Below are positions 1-8,107 of a stretch of DNA of 64,000 bases, piece after piece. The DNA comes from Kitasatospora sp. MAP12-44 (GTDB lineage Bacteria > Actinomycetota > Actinomycetes > Streptomycetales > Streptomycetaceae). The translations under genes and the position numbers were made by a program. The stretch lies in contig NZ_JARZAE010000004.1 of assembly GCF_029892095.1 (NCBI RefSeq), forward strand, positions 5,642,001-5,706,000, read 5' to 3'. How positions within the stretch are numbered: position 1 is the first letter of the stretch; each line of letters begins with the position of its first letter. The notes under the pieces were generated by a model that was not told where the DNA came from, made no database searches, and was given only the letters and a program-made list of their open reading frames with translations.

Positions 1-1256
1 TTGACGATGGCGTCGCGCTGGGCGTTGTCCTTGTCGGCGACCGCGTCCGCCACCACGCTGTCGAGCAGCTTGGCCTCGGTGGCCCGCAGCGGGTTGATGT
101 GGCTGTCGGTGGCGTACAGCCAGTTCGTCGGGGTCAGGCCGTCGGCCAGGGCGGCGGCGGAGGCCTGGGCGGCCGCGGCGGCGCCGTTGCTCAGACCGGC
201 GGAGGCCGCCTGGGTGTAGGCCAGGCCGATGTTCATCAGCCCTTCCATGGTCGGCGTGGTGGTGCCGTCCGGCATCTTCACCGGGGAGTGCGCGTCGAGG
301 GCGGCCTGGGCGACCTGAGCGTCCGCGTAGGTCTTGGCGTCCTGCGGGTTGGTGCCGTCCTGGAACTGGGTGGTGGCCACCTGCTCCAGCTTCGCGGAGA
401 CCAGCAGCTGCTGGATCATCTCGCCGTTCTCCCAGCGGGTGACCTGCTGGGTGCTGACACCGACCAGCAGGGTCAGCATCAGGGCGCGCTGGTTGGAGGC
501 GGAGGCCTTGGCCAGCGAGATCGCGTAGATGCTGCGGCCACGGCTGACGCCGGCCGCGGAGCCGTTACCGACCGAGTTGTCGAAGGACAGCAGCGGGTCG
601 ATCAGCGCCTCGTACGCCGCCGCGGTGGCGGTGGCGAACAGCTCGGGCTTGTAAGCGTTGGCGCGCAGGTGCGCCAGGTTGGTGAGGGCGCCTTCGAAGG
701 CGGTGTCACGGCCGGCCAGGTCGGTGTCGCCGTCGGGGGCGATCGCGGCGTAGGCGTTCTTGTACACGGTCAGCGCCTTGTCGGTGGCGGCGCGGTACTT
801 GGCCACCAGGCCCTGCGGGTCCTGACCGGTCATGAGCGGGATGGCCGAGAGGTCGCGCTCGGTCTCCAGCGCGTCCGCCAGCTCGGTGGCGGCCCGCGCG
901 AGCTCGGCGGCCTTCTCCGAGTGCGTGGCCTTGGTGTAGCTGTCGAACGAGGTGTTGACGCGCAGACCACCGAAGACCAGGCCGATGATGACCGGGATCA
1001 GCAGAATGGCGATCAGCCGCGTCGGCACACGCCAGTTGCGGAAGGCCAGGAACTCGTAGCGACTCTCGGCCGTTGGCCGGTCGCCGGAGCCCTGCGGGGC
1101 ATCGGGGCCCGAGCTCTTGCGTGCTCCGGTGATTCCGGGCGTGGGGCGCTCGGAGCTCGCCGTGAAGGCGGAGAATCCGGCACTGCCCTGGCCGTTACCG
1201 TCGGTCTCGCGGGGCTCGGAGCGCCGCTGCGGGGTGACTGGCTGCTTACGCCTCAC
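1..1256 (-). CDS. cvnA: Nitrate/nitrite-sensing (NIT) domain sensor kinase, N-terminal part of a second conservon (3' end outside window)
   Basis: Reading from the GTG at 1256 the frame is open to the left edge (418 codons). An N-terminal basic, disordered stretch is followed by a membrane segment (around residues 65-90, hydrophobic, after a RNWRVPTRL motif) and then an all-helical extracellular region with the ALETERDLS motif of NIT sensor domains. The same TRLIA-membrane segment and ETERD motif occur in the complete CvnA at 3112-7314, so this is a paralogue. The HAMP and ATPase parts lie beyond the edge. A GAGAGG ribosome site lies 10 nt before the GTG. Position directly downstream of cvnD on the same strand fits the tandem cvn1-cvn2 layout of S. 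coelicolor (recollection). Confidence 0.85.
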   Translation of the reverse strand, partial: MRRKQPVTPQRRSEPRETDGNGQGSAGFSAFTASSERPTPGITGARKSSGPDAPQGSGDRPTAESRYEFLAFRNWRVPTRLIAILLIPVIIGLVFGGLRVNTSFDSYTKATHSEKAAELARAATELADALETERDLSAIPLMTGQDPQGLVAKYRAATDKALTVYKNAYAAIAPDGDTDLAGRDTAFEGALTNLAHLRANAYKPELFATATAAAYEALIDPLLSFDNSVGNGSAAGVSRGRSIYAISLAKASASNQRALMLTLLVGVSTQQVTRWENGEMIQQLLVSAKLEQVATTQFQDGTNPQDAKTYADAQVAQAALDAHSPVKMPDGTTTPTMEGLMNIGLAYTQAASAGLSNGAAAAAQASAAALADGLTPTNWLYATDSHINPLRATEAKLLDSVVADAVADKDNAQRDAIV

Positions 1257-1594
1257 TCGACAACAACCTCTCGGCCGACTGGCGGCCATGGATCAATCCA
1301 GCGGCTTCCCCTGGCGCAGCGCGCCGCTGGGTGGAACTGCCTGAGCTGGACTTCGGGGTAGCTGGAATTTCAGCACGTGCAGGGATACGGGACAAACAGC
1401 CCTGGTCCGTCGGCCGTTGAGGCGCAATTCGGACATTCCCGTACAGGAGCATCCAAACTGACGGGCGCTTTGAGCCGAGCGAATCAGGACGACTACGAAG
1501 TGTGACGAAAACGTCCGAAATGCCTACCGAACCGTTATGCGATACACAGCGGGGGACTCCGGAGTCCGGAGCCCCCACGTGCGTGTCTGCCGGG
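1257..1594. other. Intergenic gap between two conservons
   Basis: These 338 bases separate the cvnD stop from the next sensor-kinase start. Apart from the hairpin at 1551-1576, which is placed to end the upstream conservon transcript, I see no convincing gene. The stretch 1430-1545 is less GC-rich than its surroundings and is where a promoter for the left-edge kinase would be expected, but I cannot point to a clear -35/-10 pair. Confidence 0.5.
1551..1576 (-). terminator. Hairpin after cvnD
   Basis: GGGGG-A-CTCCGG at 1551-1562 pairs with CCGGAGCCCCC at 1566-1576 (one bulged A, loop AGT). It lies just past the cvnD stop and has no clear U-tract, as is common for Streptomyces terminators. Confidence 0.55.
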
Positions 1595-2179
1595 CTAGCG
1601 GAGGCGGGCGAGCAGAGCATGCTCGACGAGGGTGATGAGGGCGCTTTTGGCGCTGTCTCGTCGGCGGGCGTCGAGGGTGACGATGGGGGTGTCGGGTCCG
1701 AGTTGGAGTGCTTCGCGGACTTCGTCGCTGGTGTGGGGTTGGTGGCCGTCGAAGCCGTTGAGGGCGACGACGAAGGGGAGTCCGCTGTTCTCGAAGTAGT
1801 CGAGGGCGGGGAAGCAGTCGGCGAGGCGGCGGGTGTCGACGAGGACGACGGCGCCGATGGCGCCGCGGACGAGGTCGTCCCACATGAACCAGAAGCGGTC
1901 TTGGCCGGGGGTGCCGAAGAGGTAGAGGATGAGGTCTTCGTCGAGGGTGATGCGGCCGAAGTCCATGGCGACCGTGGTGGTCGTTTTGCCTGCGGTGTGG
2001 GTGAGGTCGTCGATGCCGGCGCTGGCGCTGGTCATGACGGCTTCGGTGCGCAGGGGGTTGATCTCGGAGACGGCGCCGACGAGGGTGGTTTTGCCGACGC
2101 CGAAGCCGCCTGCCACGACGATCTTCGCGGAGGTGGTGGCACGCGTGGCGGCCGCGGGGCTAGAGCTTGCGAAGTCCAC
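1595..2179 (-). CDS. cvnD: Conservon small GTPase CvnD
   Basis: A 194-residue Ras-like ATP/GTP-binding protein, the fourth member of the conservon. The P-loop GGFGVGKTT is at residues 24-32, the G3 motif TPGQ at 90-93 and an NKxD-like NGFD at 141-144. CvnD proteins are thought to form a membrane-proximal, GPCR-like signalling complex with CvnA, B and C. The GTG start at 2179 lies inside the end of cvnC (20-nt overlap), with GAAAGGG six bases upstream, so translation is probably coupled. A hairpin follows the stop. Confidence 0.93.
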   Translation of the reverse strand: MDFASSSPAAATRATTSAKIVVAGGFGVGKTTLVGAVSEINPLRTEAVMTSASAGIDDLTHTAGKTTTTVAMDFGRITLDEDLILYLFGTPGQDRFWFMWDDLVRGAIGAVVLVDTRRLADCFPALDYFENSGLPFVVALNGFDGHQPHTSDEVREALQLGPDTPIVTLDARRRDSAKSALITLVEHALLARLR

Positions 2180-2585
2180 TGAGGACCCTTTCGAGCAGCG
2201 TGACGTCCGGCGTTCCGCCCGACTCGCCGGCGGCGGCGGGCTGGTGGATGGCGACCAGGCCGGCTTCGGCCAGGTCGGCGACGAGGATCCGTGCCACCCC
2301 CAGCGGCACCCCGGCCAGCGCCGAGATCTCGGCGACCGACTTGACCTCGCGGCACAGCTGGACGATCCGCTGGTGCTCGGGCAGCAGGCCGCCGGACCGC
2401 TCCGCGTTCGCCGTGGTCGAGATCAGCGCCTCGATGGCGAGCTGGTAGCGCGGGCGGGTGCGGCCACCGGTCATCGCGTACGGGCGGACCAGCGGCTGCT
2501 GCTCGTAGCCGCCGTTGTCCTGGTCGCCGTAGCCGGAGCCGTACCCATTGCCGTAGGAACCGGCCGGTGTCGGGGGCGGGGTCAT
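2160..2585 (-). CDS. cvnC: Conservon DUF742 protein CvnC
   Basis: A 141-residue DUF742 protein. The first 30 residues are Gly/Tyr/Gln-rich and probably disordered; the conserved core begins with the VRPYAMTGGRTRP motif (33-45) and continues into a winged-helix-like region with the motif LAGVPLGVARILVADL. Proteins of this family accompany the roadblock protein and GTPase of conservons; the exact biochemical role is unknown. The ATG at 2585 has a strong GGAGG six bases upstream. The gene overlaps cvnD and is separated from cvnB by about 100 bp that holds an inverted repeat. Confidence 0.92.
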   Translation of the reverse strand: MTPPPTPAGSYGNGYGSGYGDQDNGGYEQQPLVRPYAMTGGRTRPRYQLAIEALISTTANAERSGGLLPEHQRIVQLCREVKSVAEISALAGVPLGVARILVADLAEAGLVAIHQPAAAGESGGTPDVTLLERVLSGLRKL

Positions 2586-2639
2586 CTAGGTCCTCCTAGC
2601 ACTGCGGCTGAGGCTGCGTCAGCTCTGGGGGTAGGTCTG

Positions 2640-2670
2640 CGCCGGGCCTGGCACGGGATCAGGCCCGGCG
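2640..2670 (-). other. Perfect 10-bp inverted repeat between cvnB and cvnC
   Basis: CGCCGGGCCT at 2640-2649 pairs with AGGCCCGGCG at 2661-2670 around an 11-nt loop. It sits between the cvnB stop and the cvnC ribosome site, so it could be an attenuator, processing site or mRNA-stabilising hairpin inside the operon. Confidence 0.5.
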
Positions 2671-2687
2671 GGTGATGCTGGTCCCTG

Positions 2688-3101
2688 TCAGTGCAGGAGG
2701 CTGCCTTGGAGTTCGGCGCGCAGGGCGGGGGTGAGGACGGCTCCGGCGCGGTCGACGAGGAGGGCCATCTCGTAGCCGACCAGGCCGATGTCGGAGTCGG
2801 GGGAGGCGAGGACGGCGAGGGAGGAGCCGTCGGACACCGCCATCAGGAAGAGGAAGCCCCGTTCCATTTCGACGACGGTCTGGTTGACGTCGCCGCCCTC
2901 GAAGATCCGGGAGGCCCCGGAGGTGAGGGAGGTGAGGCCGGAGGCGACGGCGGCGAGCTGGTCGGCGCGGTCGCGGGGGAAGCCTTCGGACATGGCGAGC
3001 AGGAGACCGTCGGCGGAGACCACCACCGTGTGCGACACCCCAGGGGTGTTGTCCACGAAATTGGTGATCAGCCAGTTCAGGTTGCTGGCTGCCTGACTCA
3101 T
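2688..3101 (-). CDS. cvnB: Conservon roadblock/LC7 protein CvnB
   Basis: A 137-residue roadblock/LC7-domain protein (single domain, starting MSQAASNLNWLI and containing the motif AVASGLTSLTSGAS). In conservons it is proposed to modulate the CvnD GTPase, like MglB with MglA. Start choice: ATG 3101 gives the N-terminus usual in the family, but AGGAG is 16 nt away from it, while an in-frame TTG at 3110 stands exactly 7 nt after that AGGAG; the protein may therefore begin three codons earlier. The gap to the cvnA stop is only 1-10 nt, so the two are co-transcribed. Confidence 0.93.
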   Translation of the reverse strand: MSQAASNLNWLITNFVDNTPGVSHTVVVSADGLLLAMSEGFPRDRADQLAAVASGLTSLTSGASRIFEGGDVNQTVVEMERGFLFLMAVSDGSSLAVLASPDSDIGLVGYEMALLVDRAGAVLTPALRAELQGSLLH

Positions 3102-3111
3102 CTGACTCAAC

Positions 3112-6100
3112 TCAACGCTCCTGGTTGTCTGTGCCGAAGCCGTTACCGCCGGGGCCGCCGTTGCCGAAGCCACCGTCCGGTGACTGGGCACGGTAGTCGC
3201 CTCGGTCGCCGAACGCACTGTTGGGGGTCCCGGAACCGTCGAACTGCTGGGTGGGGAGCGGGATTCCCTGCGTCGCCTCGGCGCCGGCCCGGCGACCCTG
3301 CTGGATGCCGCGGCGCAGGTTGGTGAGCCGGCCCCGGACCTCCTCGGGTGCGCGCGAGACCTGCGGACCCGTCAGCGGAGCGGCCTCGGCCGCGCCGGAG
3401 ACCAGGTTGGCCTGCGGGGTGCGCCGGGGCAAGCCCGACATGGTGACCCCGTCGGAGGTGGGCTCGCGCATCTGCTCGGCGCGGCGCCAGCGCTCGTCGT
3501 TGGCCGACGGACGCCACGGGGCGTCCGGCTGGCCGGGGTCGCCGGGCTGACCGGGCTGCTGGCCCTGCGGCCGCGGTGCGTGCTGCTGGGCCTGCTGCCG
3601 GCGGGCCTGCTCCTGCGCCTGCTCGGGGGTGAACCCGGGGGCGCTGGTGCCGGGCCGCTGCGGCTGGTAGCCCCGCTGCTGACCCTGCTGCTGCATGCCG
3701 TCCGGCTGCGGTGCGTTGACCTGCACCGAGGCCATCCGGTTGGCGCCGCCGTTGCGGAAGTCGTCCAGCGGACCGTTGCCCTGGGCCGGGCCGCGCTCGG
3801 CCTGCTGGCGCGGCGGCAGTGCCATCGGCTGGCTCTGCTGCTGAACTGCCTGCTGCTGCCGCTGCGGTGCCTGCTGCTGGCCCGCCTGCTGCTGCGGTGC
3901 CTGCGGCTGGGGCGCGTACTGCTGGGGCGCCTGCTGCATGCCCTGCTGGCCACCGGGCTGCTGCTGGCCGCCCTGGTACGGGCCGGGGCCCTGCTGCTGC
4001 GGCTGCGGAGCCTGCGGCCGGGCGGCCGGGCCGGCCACGCTCGGCAGCACCGGCTCCACCAGGCCGAGGCCCAGCGGGTCGCGCGGGTCGATCTCGCTGG
4101 CCTCGAAGCGCGGCCGGGCGAACTGCATGGTGCTCTCCACCGGGGCGACCGGCGGGGCCGCCTGGGGCGCGGCCTGCGGGGCACCCTGGCCGACGGCCGG
4201 CTGCTGCAGCGTGTCCGGTCCCTGGGTGGGAGCCTGAGCCTGCTGCGGACGGGGCATCGGAGCGCCCTGGCCGGGACGGCCCTGCGGACGGCCCTGGCCC
4301 TGCGGCTGACCCGGTCCCTGCGGCTGGCCGGGACCCTGCGGCTGGCCGGGGCCCTGGCCCGGACGCTGGCCCTGCGGGGCGGGGCGCCGGCCCTGCTCCT
4401 GCGGACCGCGCTGCTGGCGCTGCGGCAGACCCTCGGACCGGGCTCCCTGCTGGGCACCAGGGCCCTGCGGACGGCCGTCCTGCTCGGGCCGGCCGTGCTG
4501 CGGCTGCTCGCCGCGGGCGTCCGGACGCGGGCGCTCCTGGCCCGGTCCCTGCGGCTGACCCGGGCCCTGGCCCGGACGCTGGCCCTGCGGGGCGGGGCGC
4601 TGGCCCTGCTCCTGCGGACCGCGGCGCGGCAGACCGGCCCCGACGGGCGGCGCACCGGGGCGCTCGGCCCCGCGGCGGGGCGGCTGGCCGGCTGGCGCCT
4701 CGCGCAGCGACTGGCCGACCGCGCGGGTCGGCAGGCCGGCGGCCGGCGAACCCTGAGCCGGAGCGCCGGGAGCGCCGGGAGCACCAGGAGCGCTGGGAGC
4801 ACCCTGCGGCGGCATGCCCTGACCGGGTGCGCCGGGTCCCTGCGGACCCTGCGGACCCTGCGGACCCTGGCCGAGCTGCGGGCGTCCGCCCTGCTGGCCG
4901 GCCCCGCCGGGTCCCTGCCCGAGCGCGGGCGCGGGACGCCCGCCGGGCAGGTCGCCGCCGGCACCGGGCGCGAGCGGCCGCTGCTGACGCGGGACCGGAC
5001 CGGCTCCGCGCTGCGGCTTGCCGGCCGCCGGGCCGCCGCTGGGGCGCGCCCCGCGGCGGTCGGCGGAGTTGGTGACGTCGATCGGGAGCATGACCAGCGC
5101 GGTGGTGCCGCCGGAGTCGCTCGGGCGCAGCTGGATCCGGATGCCGTGCCGCAGCGACAGCCGGCCGACCACGAAGAGGCCCATCCGGCGCGAGACCGAG
5201 ACGTCCACGGTCGGCGGGCTGGCGAGTCGCTCGTTGATGTCGGCGAGGTCGTCGGGGCTGAGGCCGATGCCGGTGTCGTGGATCTCGACCAGCACCCGGC
5301 CGTCGGGCAGCGCGTGGCCGGTGACCCGGACGCGGGTCTGCGGGCTGGAGAAGGAGGTGGCGTTCTCCAGCAGCTCGGCGAGCAGGTGGACGAGGTCGTT
5401 GACGACCCGGCCGGCGACCTCCGCCGAGGGGACGGCGGCGAGTTCGATGCGCTCGTACTGCTCCACCTCGGAGGCGGCCGCGCGCAGCACGTCCACCAGC
5501 GGGACCGGGCGGGTCCAGCGGCGGCCCGGGTCCTCGCCCGCCAGGACGAGGAGGTTCTCGCCGTTGCGGCGCATGCGGGTCGCGAGGTGGTCGAGCTTGA
5601 ACAGGCTGGCGAGCTGGTCGGGGTCGGCCTCGCGGCTCTCCAGCTCGGAGATCAGCGAGAGCTGGCGCTGGATCAGGCCCTGGCTGCGGCGCGAGAGGTT
5701 GGTGAACATCGCGTTGATGTTGCCTCGCAGCAGCGCCTGCTCGGCGGCCAGTCGGACGGCCTCGCGGTGCACCATGTCGAAGGCGTGCGCCACATGGCCG
5801 ATCTCGTCGGCCGAGTCGACACCGACCGGCGCGACCGTGACGTCCACGTCGTGCGGGTCGCTCTCGGAGAGCGTCTTGACCAGCTCGGGCAGTCGCCGCT
5901 CGGCGACGTCCTCGGCGGCGGTCTGCAGCTTGGTCAGCGAGCGCACCATCGAGCGGGCCACAAGTGCCGCGCCGCCCACCGCGACCAGCAGCACCAGGGC
6001 GATCAGCCCGCCGTTGAGGATGGTCTGGGTGTCGGCGGCCGACTGCAGCGACTGGGCCTTGCCCTTGAGGTCCTCGAGGAGCTGGTTCTCGATCGCCCGC

Positions 6101-7314
6101 TCGTTGTCGATCAGCGTGCTGGACTGCTCGTACCAGTCGCGGTAGGTGCGCGGCTCGGCGGACTGGATGCCGTTGGCCTGCAGCACCTGGGTGGCGTAGC
6201 GGTTGGCGGCGGCGATGTCCTGGTTGTAGCTCAGCCGGGTGCGCAGCTTCTGGGCCGCGGTGTTGCCGTAGATGTCGTTGAAGTTGGTGACCGAGTTCTG
6301 GTACGCGGTCTGCAGGCGGACGCCGAAGCTCTGGTCCGAGAGGCTCATGTTGGCCCCGCCCGGGTGGGCGAGCGCGGCGCTGATCAGCGCCCGCTGCATC
6401 GAGCTGCTCTCCTTCTCCAGGGAGAACTGCTGGAGCGCGCGGGTGGACTTGACCAGGTCGGCGTTGGCCGAGGTGAGGGCGATGTCCTGGCTGATGGACA
6501 GCAGGTCCTTGATGATCGTGTCGTAGCTGGTGACCGTCGACTCGATGTTGTCGGGCTGCGAGTAGGCGCTGCTGCGGATCTGCGCCAGCAGGTTCATGTC
6601 CTTGCGGACCTGCATCAGCAGCGAGTTGCCGCCCGAGAGGTCCATGCCGTCGAAGGAGTCGGCACGGGCGTTGTAGGCCTTGTTGAGGTTGTCGGTCTGC
6701 GTGCGCGCCGCGTCGACCTCGGGGTCGGTCTTGCCGTTGGCGGTCATCGGGCCGGCGCTGATGTCGCGCTCGGTCTCCAACGCGTCGGCCAGGGCGGTGG
6801 CGCGGGCTGCCAGGTCGCTCAGGTTGGCCATCTGGGCCAGCTGGCTGGAGTTCTGCACCGAGGCCTGGATGCGCAGGCCTCCCAGCACCAGGGCGACCAT
6901 CACGGGGAGCAGCAGCAGCGCGATCAGCCGGGTCCGGATACGCCAGTTGCGCAGCCGTATCCGGCCCACACCGGTGGCGCGGCGGCGGTTGAGCGAACCG
7001 CGGAGCTTGGCACGGCTGAGCCGGCCGTCCGCAGTGCCGTCGTCGGAGTCGTGCTCGGCTTCGGGGGCCCCGCCGGTCAGCTGGTCGCCCGGCAAGGCGT
7101 CCGGCGACTGCTGGTCGGGGCTGGATAGGGGCTCGCGCGACTCCGGGTGGCCTGCGGCGCCGCTACCCCTCTTGAAACGTCCCTGCACTGGCGTCGCAAC
7201 CTCTGGACCGGGCGCCCCTCCGCGTTGCCGAGGACGGGCGGTGTCGAGTTTCGATATCCGCATCCCGGCTGATCCGGGAATGCATTCGAGCCGCCGTGGG
7301 TAGGTCCTCCGCAC
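3112..7314 (-). CDS. cvnA: Conservon sensor histidine kinase CvnA (NIT domain, long Pro/Gln/Gly-rich tail)
   Basis: A very long (1400 residue) NIT-type kinase. Order: disordered basic N-terminus, membrane helix 130-148, extracellular NIT domain to about 435, second helix 436-455, HAMP to about 520, a dimerisation region with the unusual H-box LDHLATRMRRNGENLL (574-589), and a HATPase_c domain with N-box ELLENAT (647-653) and G-box HDTGIGLS (679-686). From about 750 to the end it is low-complexity Pro/Gln/Gly repeat sequence. The canonical HisKA box is absent. Starts are uncertain: GTG 7314 and ATG 7263 are both in frame and neither has a convincing ribosome site. It heads the cvnABCD operon. 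Confidence 0.92.
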   Translation of the reverse strand: MRRTYPRRLECIPGSAGMRISKLDTARPRQRGGAPGPEVATPVQGRFKRGSGAAGHPESREPLSSPDQQSPDALPGDQLTGGAPEAEHDSDDGTADGRLSRAKLRGSLNRRRATGVGRIRLRNWRIRTRLIALLLLPVMVALVLGGLRIQASVQNSSQLAQMANLSDLAARATALADALETERDISAGPMTANGKTDPEVDAARTQTDNLNKAYNARADSFDGMDLSGGNSLLMQVRKDMNLLAQIRSSAYSQPDNIESTVTSYDTIIKDLLSISQDIALTSANADLVKSTRALQQFSLEKESSSMQRALISAALAHPGGANMSLSDQSFGVRLQTAYQNSVTNFNDIYGNTAAQKLRTRLSYNQDIAAANRYATQVLQANGIQSAEPRTYRDWYEQSSTLIDNERAIENQLLEDLKGKAQSLQSAADTQTILNGGLIALVLLVAVGGAALVARSMVRSLTKLQTAAEDVAERRLPELVKTLSESDPHDVDVTVAPVGVDSADEIGHVAHAFDMVHREAVRLAAEQALLRGNINAMFTNLSRRSQGLIQRQLSLISELESREADPDQLASLFKLDHLATRMRRNGENLLVLAGEDPGRRWTRPVPLVDVLRAAASEVEQYERIELAAVPSAEVAGRVVNDLVHLLAELLENATSFSSPQTRVRVTGHALPDGRVLVEIHDTGIGLSPDDLADINERLASPPTVDVSVSRRMGLFVVGRLSLRHGIRIQLRPSDSGGTTALVMLPIDVTNSADRRGARPSGGPAAGKPQRGAGPVPRQQRPLAPGAGGDLPGGRPAPALGQGPGGAGQQGGRPQLGQGPQGPQGPQGPGAPGQGMPPQGAPSAPGAPGAPGAPAQGSPAAGLPTRAVGQSLREAPAGQPPRRGAERPGAPPVGAGLPRRGPQEQGQRPAPQGQRPGQGPGQPQGPGQERPRPDARGEQPQHGRPEQDGRPQGPGAQQGARSEGLPQRQQRGPQEQGRRPAPQGQRPGQGPGQPQGPGQPQGPGQPQGQGRPQGRPGQGAPMPRPQQAQAPTQGPDTLQQPAVGQGAPQAAPQAAPPVAPVESTMQFARPRFEASEIDPRDPLGLGLVEPVLPSVAGPAARPQAPQPQQQGPGPYQGGQQQPGGQQGMQQAPQQYAPQPQAPQQQAGQQQAPQRQQQAVQQQSQPMALPPRQQAERGPAQGNGPLDDFRNGGANRMASVQVNAPQPDGMQQQGQQRGYQPQRPGTSAPGFTPEQAQEQARRQQAQQHAPRPQGQQPGQPGDPGQPDAPWRPSANDERWRRAEQMREPTSDGVTMSGLPRRTPQANLVSGAAEAAPLTGPQVSRAPEEVRGRLTNLRRGIQQGRRAGAEATQGIPLPTQQFDGSGTPNSAFGDRGDYRAQSPDGGFGNGGPGGNGFGTDNQER

Positions 7315-7770
7315 TGCGGGTGTCCGGCGTGCGGTCGATGGATCGCGGTTCGCAGCGGTCGCAGTGCCAAGGAGGGTTCACCTCCGGCGGTTCGTGGCAT
7401 TCCAGCACAGCGGGGGAACTCCAACAAGGGGCGGGGTGGCCGCGGTCGGGAGCTACCGAGTGCGCGCGGGGCCTCACGGACGGTGCGTCCAAACCGGGGT
7501 ATAGCGGCCATTTGGGACAGTTGGTGCTCGGATGCCCGAGACTCGCCGCCTCGCCGGGTTCCCGATATGCCGGAAACTGCACGATTGTCGGAATTTCCTT
7601 CTTGGGTGAAATATCCAGTATGCGGGCCTTGTTCGCCGATTTGTGAGCAAAATCACAGCCTAATGTGTAGCTTTGGTCACGGTGACTGTGGAAAGAGATC
7701 TCTACCCTGGCTCGGTGTAGTTCCGCAGTTCGCCCCAGACTGGGGCGGCCCCAACCTGAGGTGTGAAGCG
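7315..7770. promoter_or_regulatory. Intergenic regulatory region between cvnA and the 72-aa gene
   Basis: A 456-bp divergent gap. The part 7568-7710 is conspicuously AT-rich for this genome and holds a CRP-like palindrome (7642-7657), a GTCAC-G-GTGAC palindrome (7676-7686) and a TACCCT -10-like hexamer at 7703-7708 in front of the downstream gene. Open frames crossing it have non-coding composition. It probably contains the promoters for both the conservon and the small gene. Confidence 0.5.
7642..7657. promoter_or_regulatory. CRP/FNR-type operator
   Basis: TGTGAGCAAAATCACA is a perfect match to the TGTGA-N6-TCACA consensus of CRP-family regulators. Streptomyces Crp is reported to recognise a related GTG..CAC palindrome. 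The centre lies about 120 bp upstream of the 72-aa gene and over 330 bp upstream of cvnA. Confidence 0.55.
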
Positions 7771-7989
7771 ATGTCCCAGAAGTCGCCCAAGTCGGCTCCC
7801 AAGTCGACGCTCGGCTCCCGTCCCACGGCGAACCCGCGCCGGACGACCCTGGCCTCGGTGGAGGACTTCAGCAAGCTGCCCGGCGCGCGCGCCTCGCAGG
7901 AGCCGGTCGAGTACGCCACCGAGCTGCCGACCAGCACGGCCAACCCGCGCCGCACCATCCTGATGACGGTCCCGGGGCAGCGGGCCTGA
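7771..7989 (+). CDS. Small basic protein with a duplicated TANPRRT motif, function unknown
   Basis: A 72-residue, charged, probably disordered protein. The motif TANPRRT occurs twice (residues 19-25 and 56-62), each followed by a short hydrophobic/threonine run (TLASV and ILMTV), so the protein looks like two related halves joined by an acidic linker. No signal peptide or membrane segment. The ATG at 7771 has GAGG nine bases upstream. It stands alone between the divergent conservon and the FAA hydrolase gene. A homologue in the same place in other streptomycetes is expected from synteny, but I do not know a function. Confidence 0.75.
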   Translation: MSQKSPKSAPKSTLGSRPTANPRRTTLASVEDFSKLPGARASQEPVEYATELPTSTANPRRTILMTVPGQRA

Positions 7990-8107
7990 CGCCAGGCTGA
8001 CAAACATCCGCCGGAGGGCGCCGCCAGCAGGAATGGCGGCGCCCTCCGGCGTTGCCTGGCGATAGCCTGGGGCTGAGTTCTCCACAGCACCGAGAGGTTG
8101 CCCAGCC

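Noticed and set aside
99..1361. A plus-strand open frame of 420 codons at the left edge
   Set aside because: Antisense to the NIT-domain kinase; low-complexity Gly/Val/Arg composition with no domain.
3580..7128. A plus-strand open frame of 1182 codons opposite cvnA
   Set aside because: Shadow of the GC-rich cvnA coding strand; the minus-strand frame has clear NIT, HAMP and HATPase features and the plus frame none.
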